Below, one piece after another: positions 1 through 12,349 of a stretch of 64,000 bases of DNA. How positions within the stretch are numbered: position 1 is the first letter of the stretch; every line of letters begins with the position of its first letter. Position numbers and translations under genes: made by a program. The DNA lies in contig NC_134103.1 of NCBI RefSeq assembly GCF_000715075.1, positions 75,021,519 to 75,085,518 on the forward strand. The letters run 5' to 3'. The notes beneath the pieces are model-generated. The model searched no databases, was not told the DNA's origin, and saw nothing but the letters and a program-made list of their open reading frames with translations. This DNA is from Nicotiana tabacum (lineage: Eukaryota; Streptophyta; Magnoliopsida; Solanales; Solanaceae).

Positions 1-151
1 GGATCCTCTGTTGGACCCACTAGTGGCATAACTGGAACAACTCTGGGACATCCTCGTCCCCTACCACGGGCTGGAGCCCTCCCTCGGCCTCTAACAATAG
101 GGGGGTAGCTCTTCCCTGGTCTAGAACTTCATTAAAGCGCGTTCTCACCAT
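1..151 (-). pseudogene. E0 gag N-terminus (partial, frameshifted)
   Basis: This is the start of a Ty3-type gag on the minus strand, cut by the left window edge. The ATG is at 151-149 and opens MVRTR, the same first residues as the E1 gag (ATG at 9297). The Arg/Gly-rich stretch that follows in this family (RGRGRAPARGRGRG) is present but lies in another frame than the ATG. The ATG frame itself stops after about 43 codons, so an indel has broken it. The family role is the capsid/nucleocapsid polyprotein. The PBS and LTR of the same element follow at 323-340 and from 344. The rest of the element is outside the window. Confidence 0.8.
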
Positions 152-322
152 CTGTGAGAGAATAAGAGGAGGATATTTAGTACTATATTATTTGCACAAT
201 GGGATATGAAGAAAGGTAGTTTTCCTAACACCCTATAACATCTCGAAGATAAGTACATACGTCTCCATACCGATCCGCAAGACTCTATTAGTCATGCTCA
301 TAACTTGTGAGACCTACGTGAA

Positions 323-340
323 CCTAGTGCTCCGATACCA
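323..340 (-). other. E0 primer-binding site (initiator tRNA-Met type)
   Basis: The minus strand reads TGGTATCGGAGCACTAGG, three bases from the LTR end at 344. It resembles the complement of the plant initiator tRNA-Met 3' end (TGGTATCAGAGCC). It fixes the minus orientation of E0 and the internal boundary of its 5' LTR. Confidence 0.8.
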
Positions 341-343
341 TGT

Positions 344-1412
344 TGTCACGACCCAATTTCACCTATAGGTCGTGATGGCGCCCAACATTCCAGCTAGGCA
401 AGCCAACTAATGATTTAGACATATATTCAATTCTTTAAAAATTAACTGAGTATTTAAATTCTTCTTACTTGCAAGAATTAAGACAATATGAAAAGATATG
501 GTAAATTAAAAACCAAAAAAAATAATTAAATCCAAAAATTCTACTAGTGTGTGTGCCAAGACCTGGGGTCACAAGTGTATGAGTATCTAGTAGATTATAT
601 AACTTTTAACCACTGTACGAATATGAAATAGACAGAATACAAAAATACAAGAGAGAGACTTAGGGGATGCAGAACAACTCAAGAAGTAGCTCACCACTAA
701 GCCTCAGGGAATCTGGGGTATGCTCCGGTAGGACCACCTATCGCGCCTGTCTCAGGTCCTGCACAAAAAGTGCAGCAAGTGTAGCATGAGTACGTAAACA
801 ACGTGTACCCAGTAAGTATCAAGTCTAATCTCGAAGAAGTAGTGACGAGAGGTCGACTTTGACACTCACTATGGGTCAATAGTATTACAATAGAATATAT
901 TTAATTAAACATGATTTATGTAAACAACCATAATTTTCTTAACAAGCAGAAAAAATTAATTCCTTAAATTTCAATAATTTTCAATTTATCAATTAGCTTT
1001 ACAAGCTGCAATTAAAATATCAAGGTATCGTGTAATTATTATTATTAGGCACGATTTATGCTGAGGTCGTACGACCCGATACAGAGTGTCGTGTACACTG
1101 TCGAGGAACGTGCGGCACGATCCATAGATGCATCTATACTACCGAGGCGTTCGGCCCGCTCTACAAGAAAGGAGGACATTTTCTTATGAACCTCTGGAAT
1201 GAGAAGTTAATATAAAATTAACACATATGATGTTCAATTTCTATTAACAATTAAATAATTTACACAAAATTCCAGTATATGAAGTTTTGGCCTTTTACTA
1301 TTTCCTCCAACAATTTAGAATATAATTCTAGTAATTTAATTAAATACAAGATGCAATTATCACAAGTAAATCATGATTTGAGTCCTAAACTACCCAGACA
1401 TAGCATAATTAG
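344..1412 (-). repeat. E0 5' LTR, PBS-proximal part
   Basis: The LTR begins TGTCACGACCC on the plus strand, which is the 3' end of the LTR in element sense. It is interrupted at 1412/12350 by E1, whose insertion duplicated ATTAG. The remainder continues at 12350-13892, for about 2.6 kb in all. It shares the terminal inverted repeat (TCACGACC at 346-353, GGTCGTGA at 368-375) and general layout with solo LTR S4. The interval also contains diverged copies of a block holding the words CGAGG and CGGCC, which S4 carries in duplicate. Confidence 0.85.
1408..1412. repeat. E1 target-site duplication, left (ATTAG)
   Basis: ATTAG immediately precedes the TGGCACG end of the E1 LTR and matches 12345-12349. 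Confidence 0.95.
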
Positions 1413-4314
1413 TGGCACGACCCAAACTAAACCCTGTCGTGATGGCGCCTATCATGGAACTAGGCAAGCCGACTCATTTCTAAACAAACTGATGTTTTTA
1501 TTTCAAAGATAATTTCAATGTTATTTAACATAAAAACCTTCGTAAAAGAGTTCAAATCAAAATAAAAGTGCGGAAGGAAAAGCCCGACATCGGGGTGTCA
1601 CTAGTCATGAGCATCTACTACAATCTGTCTAACAATATCAAGGCTAACTCAGCCTGGAAAATAGCTAAATACAACTAGAGGAATATAAGAGGGAGAAGAG
1701 CAGGGGCTGCGATCGCCAAACAACTACCTTGCTCTCTCCAAGAAAATATGCAATCAGAACACTCAATAACCGCTACTGTGACCAGCTACACCTGAATCTG
1801 CACACAAGGTGCAGGGAGTAACGTGAGTACGCCAACTCAGTAAGTAACAACAATAAATAAAGACTGAGCAGTAGTGACGAGCAATAAAGCATATAACATT
1901 CACATCGGGAAATCTCAGTAAAATACCACATGCTTTTAAAAATCAGGATTTGAATCAAAACATCTCGTTTAAACCAGTTCCAGTAAAAATCATTTAAAGA
2001 TATTTTTCAACAGTTTTCAGACAGAGGAAAAATGCAAAGGTGAGCAAAAATGATGAAATCATAAACATCCCCTCGGCCAAAACATCACTCATATACAGCC
2101 CCTCGGGCAAACCTCACAGTAACTCGTGCCACTCGGGCATACCTCACAATCACTATTTCCACTCGGGCATACCTCACAATCACTCATGCCTCCCAGCCTC
2201 CCAGTCACTCAGCACTCGGCACTCGCACTCAGTAGGTACCTGCGCTCACTAGGGGTGTGTACAGACTCCAGAGGGGCTCCTTCAGCCCAAGCGCTATAAT
2301 CTGCACGGACAACTCATGTGCTGCACAGACAACTCACGTGCCATAATAATAAAGTATGTTGTAGCCGGGCAGCCCCGATCCATACACATCCTCACATATC
2401 AAGCCCTCGGCCTCACTCAGTCATAAACCTCTCAAGCCACTAGGGCATTTCAGTAAAACAGGGCATTCGGCCCAAAATATTTATATGCATCAAAATAGAG
2501 TCATAAAACTGAGTTATTCGGTAAACAAGTATAAACATTACTGAGTATAGATTTTCAATCGAAACCAATGAGAGGATGGTTAGAAATAGCCCCTAAGGGT
2601 CCAAACAGCATTGGCGCAAGGCCCAAACATGGCATTCAGCCCAATTTACAAAAATACTTTCTAAAACATATAAGTATCATATGGTTTCAACAAAGTATGA
2701 AACTTTACAGTTACTACGGGACGGATCAAGTCACAAATCCCCAACAGTGCACATCCACACGCCCATCACCTAGCATGTGCGTCACTAAACAATAATAGAA
2801 TGATACAAAATCCGGGGTTTCATACCCTCAGGACTAGATTTACAATCGTTACTTACCTCAAATCGGTCAAATCTCTACCCCGCAATGCTCTTGCCTCTGG
2901 ACTCGGCCTCCAAATGCTCCAAATCTATTCACAATCAGTACAATACCATCAATATACGCTAACGGAATGAATTCCACAAGAAAAGCTTCAAAATTAGACC
3001 AAAACCCGAAATTGGCTCAAACGTGGCCCCCGGGCCCGGGTCTCGAAATCCGACAAAATTCACAAAACTAGAAATCTCATTCACTCACGAGTCTAACCAT
3101 ATCAAATTCATCAAATTCCGACATCGTTTGATCCTTCAAATCCTTAAATTACTCTCCAAATATTCCAAGCCCTAACCCCTCATTTTCACTAATTACAATG
3201 ATTAAACAACGGGAAAATCACCATATATACGAGTATTAGGCTCAAGTAACTTACCTCAATGAAATCCCCTTGATTCCCTCTTCAAAACCCTCCAAAAGCT
3301 CCAAAAACCGAGTTGAAATTGTGAAGAATGACCAAAAATTCGCGAAGGGTTCGATTTATGCCTTTCTGCCCAGCAAAACCGCATTTGCGGTCCAGATAGC
3401 GCACCTACGGCATCCGCTTCTACGCCCAAAAGCCCGCATCTGCGGAAGTCACTTATGGTCCTAAAACCCGCACCTGCGATCACCTCTTCGCACCTGCGGT
3501 CTCGCAGGTGCGACCCCTCATCTGCTTCTGCGATAAAAACCCAGGCTTCCAAACCCCGCACCTGCGACTAAATTCCGCACCTGTGAAACTCGCACCTGCG
3601 GTTCCCAACCCGCAGGTGCGCCACACCAGAACAGCAGCACCAGCTACATTTTTCCAACATCAAACTTCCCGTTAACCTTCCGAAATCATCCCGAGGCCCT
3701 CGAGACCTCAACCAAAAATACCAACAAGTCCTTTATCAACATACAAACTTAGTCGAACCTTCGAATCACTCAAAACAACATCCAAACACCCAATTACCCT
3801 CGGATTCAAGCCTAAAAACTTCGAAATTTCCAAATTCAGCAACCGATGCCGAAACCAACCAAACCACGTCCGAATGACCTCATATTTTGCACACACGTCA
3901 CAAATGACACTACAAACCTACTCCAACTTCCGAAATTCCATTACGACCCCGATATCAAATTTTCTACTGCCGACCGAAATCGCCAAATTTCCAATTTCGC
4001 CAATTCAAGCCTAATTCTACCACGGACCTCGAACTCACATTCCGGACGCACTCCTATGTCCAAAATCACCTAACGGAGCTAATGGAACCATCAGAATTCA
4101 AATCCGAGATCGTTTACACATAGGTCCATATCCGGTCTACTTTTCTAACTTAAAATTTTCAATTATGAGACTAAGTGTCTCATTTCACTTCGAGTTCCTT
4201 TCGGACCCGAACCAACTAATCCGATACAACATAATATACCTGAATAACACAAAAATAAGTAGAAATGGGGAAAACGGGGTTATAACTCTCGAAACGACCG
4301 GCCGGGGCGTTACA
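1413..4314 (-). repeat. E1 3' LTR
   Basis: On the plus strand it runs from TGGCACGACCC to GGCGTTACA; in element sense it begins TGTAACG. Inside are short CACTCGGGCATACCTCACAA-type repeats near 2120-2210 and two GAGGTAAGT-like words (complement at 2851-2859 and 3249-3257). A TATA-like word lies near 3222-3230, and a cluster of CGCANNTGCG dyads spans 3379-3620. In element order the dyads come first, then the TATA-like word, then the donor-like words, which fits an enhancer, promoter and leader arrangement. That functional reading is inference. Confidence 0.95.
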
Positions 4315-7300
4315 CCCTCCCCCTCTTAAACATCCGTTCGTCCTCGAACGGGTCTAGAAACATACATGGAGTCTCGAATAGGCATGGATATCTGCTTCGC
4401 ATCTCACGCTCGGTCTCCTAAGTGGCCTCCTCCACAGGCTGACCTCTCCATTGCACCTTCACTGAAGCTATATCCTTTGACCTCAACCTTCAAACCTGCC
4501 GATCCAAAATAACCACCGGCTCCACATCATAAGTCATATCACCCTCCAACTGAACCGTGCTGAAATCCAAAACATGGGAAGGATCTCCAATATACTTTCG
4601 GAGCATGAAAACATAAAACACTGGATGCATACTCGAAAAGCTGGGTGGCAAGGCAAGCTTATAAGCCACCTCATTCTCTGAAGTACCTCAAAAGGCCCAA
4701 TGAACAGGGAGCTCAACTTGCCCCTCTTCCCAAACCTCATAACACCCTTCATGGGTGATACCTTCAGCAAAACCTTCTCCCCAACCATAAAAGACACATC
4801 ACGGACCTTTCTATCCGCGTAGCTCTTCTGCCTAGACTGCGCCGTGCGAAGCCGCTCCTGAATCAATTTCACCTTATCTAATGCGTCCTGGACCAAGTCT
4901 GTACCTAAGAGCCTAGCCTCACCCGGATCAGACCATCCAACCGGAGATCTACACCTCCTCCCATATAAAACCTCATACGGAGCCATCTGAATACTCAACT
5001 GATAACTGTTGTTATATGCAAACTCCGTGAGTGGCAGAAACTGGTCCCATGAAACCCCAAAGTCAATGACACAAGCACGCAACATGTCCTCCAATATCTG
5101 AATAGTGCGCTCGGACTGCCCATCCGTCTGAGGGTGAAAATCTGTGCTCAACTCAACTTGAGTACCCAACTCTCGCTGCACAGCCCTCCAAAACTGCGAT
5201 GTGAACTGAGTACCCCTATCTGAAATGATGGAAACTGAGACACCATATAGGCGAACGATCTCTCGGATGTAAATCTCAGCCAAACGCTCTGATGAGTAAG
5301 TAGTACCAACTGGAATGAAGTGCGCGAACTTGGTCAGTCGATCCATAATATCCCAAATAGCATCAAACTTCCTCGAAGTCCGTGGGAGCCCAACTACAAA
5401 GTCCATAATGATCCGCTCCCACTTCCACTCTGAGATCTCTAATCTCTGAAGCAAGCCACCCGGTCTCTGATGCTCATACTTAACCTGCTGATAGTTGAGA
5501 CACCGATCCACAAACCCAACTATATCCTTCTTCATCCTCCTCCACCAATAGTGCTGCCTCAAATCCTGGTACATCTTCGCGGCACCCGGATGGATGGAAT
5601 ACCACGAGCTGTGGGCCTCCTCAAGAATCAACTCCCGAAGCCCATCTACATTAGGCACACATATCCGGCCCTGCATTCTCAGCACGTTGTCATCACCAAT
5701 AGTCACATCCCAAACATCACCTCTCCGAACCATGTCCTGAAGAATGAGCAAGTTGGGGTCATCATATTGACGCTCCCTGATATGGTCATAAAGAGAAGAC
5801 CTAGAGACCACACAAGCCAATACCAGACTAGGCTCCGAAATATCCAATCTGACAAGATGGCCTGCTAAAGTCTGAACATCTAATGCCAAAGGTCTCTCTA
5901 CTGCTGGAAGATATGCTAAACTCCCCAAACTCTCTGCCCGGTGACTCAAAGCATCGGCCACCACATTGGCCTTCCCCGGATGGTACAAAATAGTGATATT
6001 ATATTCCTTAAGAAGCTCCAACCATCTCCGCTGACGCAAATTAAGATCCTTCTACTTTAACAGATACTGCAGACTCCGGTGATTAGTATAGATCTCACAA
6101 TGAACCCCATACAAATAATGACGCCAAATCTTCAAGGCGTGAACAATGGCTGCTAACTCAAGATCATAGACAGGATAGTTCTTCTCATGGGTCTTCAACT
6201 GGCGCGAGGCATAGGCAATCACCCTACCCTCCTGCATCAAAACACAACCAATGCCTATCCTCGAGGCATCACAATACACGGTGTAAGAACCTGAAGCTGA
6301 TGGCAGAACTAACACTGGAGTTGTAGTCAAAGCGGTCTTGAGATTCTGAAAGCTCTCCTCACACTCATCCGACCACCTGAATGGAGCACCCTTTTGGGTC
6401 AATTTGGTCAAGGGCGATGAAATAGATGAAAATCCCTCCACAAAGCGACGGTAGTAACCCGCCAAACCAAGAAAGCTCCTAATCTCCATGGCTGAGGACG
6501 GTCTAGGCCAACTCTGCACCGCCTCTATCTTCTTGGGATCCACCTGAATACCCTCGCTGGATACCACATGTCCCAAGAATGCTACTGAATTGAGCTAAAA
6601 CTCACACTTGGAGAACTTTGCATAAAGCTTCTCCTCCCTCAATCGTTGTAATACAATCCATAAATGCTGAGCGTGCTCCTCCTGGCTATGAGAGTACACC
6701 AGGATGTCATCAATGAATACAAAAATGAATGAGTCCAAATAGGGCTGGAATACACTGTTTATCAAATTCATAAACGTTGTTGGGGCATTAGTCAGCCCAA
6801 AAGACATCACCAAGAACTCATAATGGCCATATCGGGTCCTGAAAGTTGTCTTAAGAATATCTGAATCCCAAATCTTCAGCTGATGATAACCGGACCTCAA
6901 ATCAATCTTAGAGAACACCCTCGCTCCCTGAAGCTGGTCGAATAAATCATTAATACGAGGCAAAGGATACTTGTTCTTGACTGTGACCTTGTTCAACTGC
7001 CTGTAATCAATACACATTCTCATGGAACCATCCTTCTTCTTCACAAATAGAACCGGTACACCCCAAGGTGACACACTAGGCCGAGTAAACCCCTTATCAA
7101 GGAGTTCCTGAAGTTGTTCTTTCAATTCCTTCAACTCTGTCGGTGCCATACGATACGGGGGAATAGAAATGGGTTGAGTGCCCGGCACCAAATCAATATC
7201 AAAGTCAATATCCCTGTCAGGCGGCATGCCCGGCAGGTCTGCAGGAAACACATCCAGAAAATCACATACCACTGGAACAGAATCAATGAAAGGAGTCTCT

Positions 7301-9297
7301 ACACTAATATCCCTCACAAAAGCCAAATAAGATACGCAACCCTTCTCAACTATGCGCTGAGCTTTCAAATATGAAATCACCCTACTTGGTACATAATCTA
7401 CAGAACCGCTCCACTCAACCCTCAGAATTCCCGGCATAGTCAACGTCACCGTCTTAGCGTGATAATCTAGAACATCATTACATGGAGATAACCAATCCAT
7501 ACCTAATATCACATCAAAGTCAACCATACTGAGCAACAATAGATCCACTCGGGTCTCCAGACCCCCAATAGTAACCACACATGACCGATATACGTGGTCC
7601 ACAATAATAGTATCGCCCACAGGAGTAGATACATGTACAGATGAAACTAAGGACTCACAGGGCATATCCAGAAAATGGGCTAAATATGAGGAAACATATG
7701 AATACGTAGAACCAGGGTCAAATAATACTGAGGCATCTCGGTGACAAACTGAGACAATACCTGTAATCACAGCATCTGAAGCAATAGCGTCTGGTCTGGC
7801 AGGGAGAGCATAGAAACGGGCCTGACCAGCCCCTGATCTGCCTCCCCCTCTAGGGCGACCCCTAGCTGACTGACCTCCACCCCGAGCTGACTGGGCGGGT
7901 GGTGAGGTAACTGGTGCTATAGTCGGAGGCTGACTCATCTGCTGAGATAGACCTCCATGATGACGAGGCCACTGCCTCCATATATTCCCAAGCTCCCCAC
8001 ACTCAAAACAACTCCCTAGTGCTGGCGGCGGAAACTGAAGGGAACCCCTAGCACCGGGATGACTGGTAGAAGGTCCTGGCATGGAAGAGCCCTGAACAAG
8101 TGGAGCACGGGATGAACTCTGAACTGGAAGGGCACCAAGTGATGAGTGTCCCTGATGAGAACTGTGAGAACCATGGCCAGATGATGCACCCCGATGAAAG
8201 GGCCGAGCTGACTGAGCCTGCGTGAAATGACGACTTCTACCATGCTGGAACTGACCCCCAAAAGGAGCACTGCTGAATCCACCCTGACCACGAGGCCTCT
8301 TGGCCCCCCTCTCAACGCTCTCCTGACCGCTAACCATCTCAATCTGCCAAGCAATGTCGACAACCTCATCAAAGGTAGCACCCAAAACCCGCTCCCTGGT
8401 CATGAGTAACTGCAGCTGATAAGTGAGGCCATCAATAAACCTCATGATCCTCTATCTGTCTGTGGGAACTAACCAGATAGCATGATGGGCCAACTCAAAG
8501 AATCGCATCTCATACTGTGTCACAGACATATAACCCAGGCGAAGCCGCTCAAACTGTCTGTGCAGCTCCTCTTTGCGGGATCGAGGCACGAACTTCTCCA
8601 AAAAGACCACGGAGAACTGCTGCTATGTAAGGGGTGCTGCGCCAACAGGCCTACACCTCTCGTAAGTCTCCCACCATCTGAGTGCAGCCCCAGAAAACTA
8701 AAAGGTAGTGAATAAGACCCCACAAGTCTCCAAAATACCAGCAATACAGAGTATCCTCTGACACCTGTCCAAAAGGTCCTGAGCATCCTCTCTCTCTGTG
8801 CCACTGAAAGGTGGTGGCTGAAGTCTCCCAAACCTCTCCAACCTACGTTGATCATCCTCAGGCATAGCAGGAACCACATAATCCAGAGCAAGAGCAACCG
8901 GCTGGGCTGGTGGTGCCTCTGGTGTCTGAAGTCCCTGAATAACCTGCTCGGGTGTGCGAGCGACGGGAGTCTGAGTGCCTCCCCTGGCCTGAGAAATGAC
9001 TGCGGCCGTCGAGATAGAGACCGCCTGAGCAAGGCCAGTACACGCTATCAGAATCTGAGCTAGGGCCTCCTGAAGGCCTGGAATCACAATAAGCACAGGT
9101 GGTGCCGGAGCTGGTGCATCAACAACTGGAACCTGGTCCTGATCTGGGACAACCGGTGGATCTGCAGGTACTGCCCCAGCTGCTGTACGGGCTGCACCTC
9201 TGCCCCTACCATGGCCTCTACCACGGCCTCGGCCTCTCGCGGCCCTGGCTGGTGGTACTGGTGGATGGCCTTCCTGACCGGTACGAGTCCTCACCAT
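4310..9297 (-). pseudogene. gag-pol: E1 gag-pol polyprotein (decayed)
   Basis: This is a single-frame Ty3 polyprotein. ATG 9297-9295 opens an Arg/Gly-rich gag. A CCHC zinc knuckle lies at about 7966-8007, but two ligands are replaced ([14 protein letters not shown] has N for H and W for C). The protease motif FDPGS has its Asp codon at 7717-7719. Reverse transcriptase has FIDD at 6706-6717. RNase H shows YCDAS near 6280. Integrase has D, D and E in MDF, SDRG and QSERT, with 35 residues between the last two, but its HHCC finger reads CLNY, the last Cys being Tyr. A chromodomain-like tail lies at about 4400-4560. Five TAG stops (8698-8700, 8623-8625, 8452-8454, 6595-6597, 6052-6054) interrupt otherwise continuous frame. 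A 4-bp deficit relative to E2 shifts the frame near 4673. The family stop codon lies in the LTR (4312-4310). Confidence 0.93.
4315..4330 (-). other. E1 polypurine tract
   Basis: The minus strand reads TTTAAGAGGGGGAGGG directly against the TGTAACG start of the 3' LTR. This is the expected plus-strand DNA primer of a Ty3 element. Confidence 0.9.
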
Positions 9298-9476
9298 CTG
9301 TGAGAGAATGAAACAACATATGTTTAGTTACTAGAATCAACAGATTCGCACGACAAGAATTCAAGAATGTGGAGTTTCCAAAAGGTTCTGTAGCCTCCTG
9401 AAGATAAGTACAGACGTCTCTGTACCGAACCGCAAGACTCTACTAAACTCGCTCATGACTCGTGAGACCTATGTAA

Positions 9477-9493
9477 CCTAGGCTCTAATACCA
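9477..9493 (-). other. E1 primer-binding site (initiator tRNA-Met type)
   Basis: The minus strand reads TGGTATTAGAGCCTAGG, three bases inside the 5' LTR. It differs from the E2 PBS by one base (TTAG for TCAG). Confidence 0.9.
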
Positions 9494-9496
9494 ATC

Positions 9497-12344
9497 TGTC
9501 ACGACCCAAACTAACCCATGTCGTGATGGCGCCTATCGTGGAACTAGGCGAGCCGACTCATTTCCAAAACAAACCGATGTTTTCATTTCAAATATAATTT
9601 CAATGTTATTTAACATAAAAACCTTCGTAAAAGAGTTCAAATCAAAATAAAAGTGCAGAAGGAAAAGCCCGAATCGGGGTGTCACTAGTCATGAGCATCT
9701 ACTACAATCTTTCTAACAATATCAAGGCTAACTCAGCCTGGAAAATAGCTAAATACAACTAGAGAAAGATAAGAGGGAGAAGAGCAGGGGCTGCGATCGC
9801 CAAACAGCTACCTTGCTATCTCCAAGAAAATATGCAACAACACTCAATAACCGCTACCGTGAATAGCTACACCTGAATCTGCACACAAGGTGCAGGGAGT
9901 AACGTGAGTACGCCAACTCAGTAAGTAACAATAATAAATAAAGACTGAGCAGTAGTGATGAGCAATAAAGCATATAACATTCACATCGGGAAATCTCAGT
10001 AAAATACCACATGCTTTTAAAAATCAGGATTTGAATCAAAACATCTCATTTAACCCAGTTCCAGTAAAAATCATTTAAAGATAATTTTCAACAGTTTTCA
10101 GACAGAGGAAAAATGCAAAGGTGAGCAAAAATGATGAAATTATAAACATCCCCTCGGGCAAAACATCACTCATATACAGCCTCTCGGGCAAACCTCACAG
10201 TCACTCGGCCACTCGGGCATACCTCACAATCACTTATGCCTCCCAGTCACTCAGCACTCGGCACTTGCACTCAGTAGGTACCTGCTCTCACTGGGGGTGT
10301 GTACAGACTCCGGAGGGGCTCCTTCATCCAAAGCTCTATAATCTGCACGGACAACTCACATGCTGCACAGACAACTCACGTGCCATAATAATAAAGTATG
10401 CTGCAGGCGGGCAGCCCTGATCCAAACTCATCCTCACAAATCAGGCCCTCGGCCTCACTCAGTCATAAACCTCTCAAGCCACTAGGGCATTTTAGTAAAA
10501 CAGGGCATTCAGCCCAAAACATTTATATGCATCAAAATAGAGGCATTAAACTAAGTTATGCGGTAAACAAGTACAAACATGACTGAGTATTGATTTTCAA
10601 TCGAAAATAATGAGAGGATGGTAAGAAACAGCCCCTATGGGTCCAAACAGCATTGGTGCAAGGCCCAAACATGGCATTCAACCCAATTTACAAAAATTCT
10701 TTCTAAAACATATAAGTATCATATGGTTTCAACAAAATATGCAAATTTACAGTTGCTACGGGACGAATCAAGTCACAAATTCCCAACAGTGCATGCCCAC
10801 ACGCCCGTCACCTAGCATGTGCTTCACTAAAAAATTAGTAGAATGATATAAAATCCGAGGTTTCATACCTTCAAGACTAGATTTACAATCGTTACTTACC
10901 TCAAACCGGTCAAATCTCTACCCCGCAATGCTCTTGCCTCTGGACTCGGCATCCAAATGCTCCAAATCTATTCACAATCAGTACAATACCATCAATATAT
11001 GCTAATGGAAAAAATTCTACAAGAAAAGCTTCAAAATTAGACCAAAACCCGAAATTGGCTCAAACCCGGCCCCCGGGCCCACGTCTCGAAATCCGACAAA
11101 ATTCACAAAACTAGAAAGCTCATTCACTCATGAGTCTAACCATACCAAATTCATCAAAATCCGACATCGTTTGGTCTTTCAAATCCTTAAATTACTCTCC
11201 AAAAATTCCAAGCCCTAACCCCTTATTTGCACTAATTACAATGATTAAACAACGGAAAAATCACTATATATACAAGTATTAGGCTCAAGTAACTTATCTC
11301 AATAAAATCCCCTTGATTCCCTCTTCAAAACCCTCCAAAAGCTCCAAAAACCGAGTTGAAATTATGATGAATGACCAAAAATTCGCGAAGGGTTCAATTT
11401 ATGCCTTTCTGCCCAGCAAAACCGCATTTGCGGTCCAAATAGCGCACCTGTGGCCTCTGCTTCTGCGCCCAAAAGCCCGCATCTGCGGAAGTCACTTAAG
11501 GTCCTAAAACCCGCACCTGCAATCACCTATTCGCACCTGCGGTCTCGCAGGTGCGACCCCTCATCCGCTTCTGTGATAAAACCCCAGGCTTCCAAACCCC
11601 GCACGTGCGACTAAATTCCACACCTGCGAAACTCGCACCTGCGGTTCCTAACCCGCAGGTGCGGCCACACCAGAACAGCAGCACCAGCTGCATTTTTCCA
11701 ACTTCAAACTTCTCGTTAACCTTCCGTGAGGCCCTCGGGACCTCAACCAAAAATACCAACAAGTCTTATATCAACATACAAACTTAGTCGAACCTTCGAA
11801 TCACTCAAAACAACATCCAAACACCCAATTACCCTCGGATTCAAGCCTAAGAACTTCTAAATTTCCAAATTCGGCAACCGATGCCGAAACCAACCAAACC
11901 ACATCCGAATGACCTCAAATTTTGTACACACGTCACAAATGACACTACGAACCTACTTCAACTTTCAGAATTCCATTCCGACCCTAATATCAACTTTTTT
12001 TTACTGTCGACCGAAATTGGCAAATTTCTAATTTCGCCAATTTAAGCCTATTTCTACCACGGACCTCCAACTCACATTCCGGACGCACTCCTAAGTCTAA
12101 AATTACCTAACGGAGCTAACAGAACCATCAGAATTCATATCCGAAATCATTTATACATAGGTCCATATCCGGTCCACCTTTCTAACTTAAATTTATGAGA
12201 CTAAGTGTCTCATTTCCCTCCGAGTTCCTTCCGGACTCGAACCAACTAACCCGATACAATATAATATAGCTGAATAACATAAAAAGAAGTAGAAATACGG
12301 AAAACGGGGTTATAACTCTCGAAACGATCGGCTGGGTCGTTACA
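9497..12344 (-). repeat. E1 5' LTR
   Basis: The plus strand runs from TGTCACGACCC to GGTCGTTACA, 2848 bp. It is collinear with 1413-4314, including the dyad cluster (about 11430-11665) and the two donor-like words at 10894-10902 and 11292-11300. The second of these has decayed to GAGATAAGT. The PBS-proximal inverted repeat is TCACGAC at 9499-9505 with GTCGTGA at 9520-9526. Confidence 0.95.
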
Positions 12345-12349
12345 ATTAG
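12345..12349. repeat. E1 target-site duplication, right (ATTAG)
   Basis: ATTAG follows the GTTACA end of the 5' LTR and matches 1408-1412. Confidence 0.95.

Larger units (their letters stand above)
1413..12344 (-). mobile_element. E1: full-length Ty3 chromovirus-like LTR retrotransposon (Tekay/Del type)
   Basis: This 10.9-kb element is on the minus strand. It has two 2.85-2.9-kb LTRs (1413-4314 and 9497-12344), a PPT next to the 3' LTR and an initiator tRNA-Met-type PBS next to the 5' LTR. The same 5-bp word, ATTAG, flanks it at 1408-1412 and 12345-12349. The interior holds one gag-pol frame ending in a chromodomain-like tail, which with the long LTRs points to the Tekay/Del chromoviruses. 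By eye the two LTRs differ at roughly a dozen sites over their first 210 bp, so insertion is not very recent. E1 sits inside the 5' LTR of E0. In-frame stops and a frameshift make it non-autonomous. Confidence 0.96.

Noticed and set aside
1..6. BamHI site at the first base, possibly a clone end
   Set aside because: A single site is not evidence. The gag sequence simply continues to the edge.
5470..5868. 132-codon plus-strand frame
   Set aside because: It is a shadow of the E1 integrase frame on the other strand. The same holds for the frames at 7114, 8016, 24030, 55237 and 58819.
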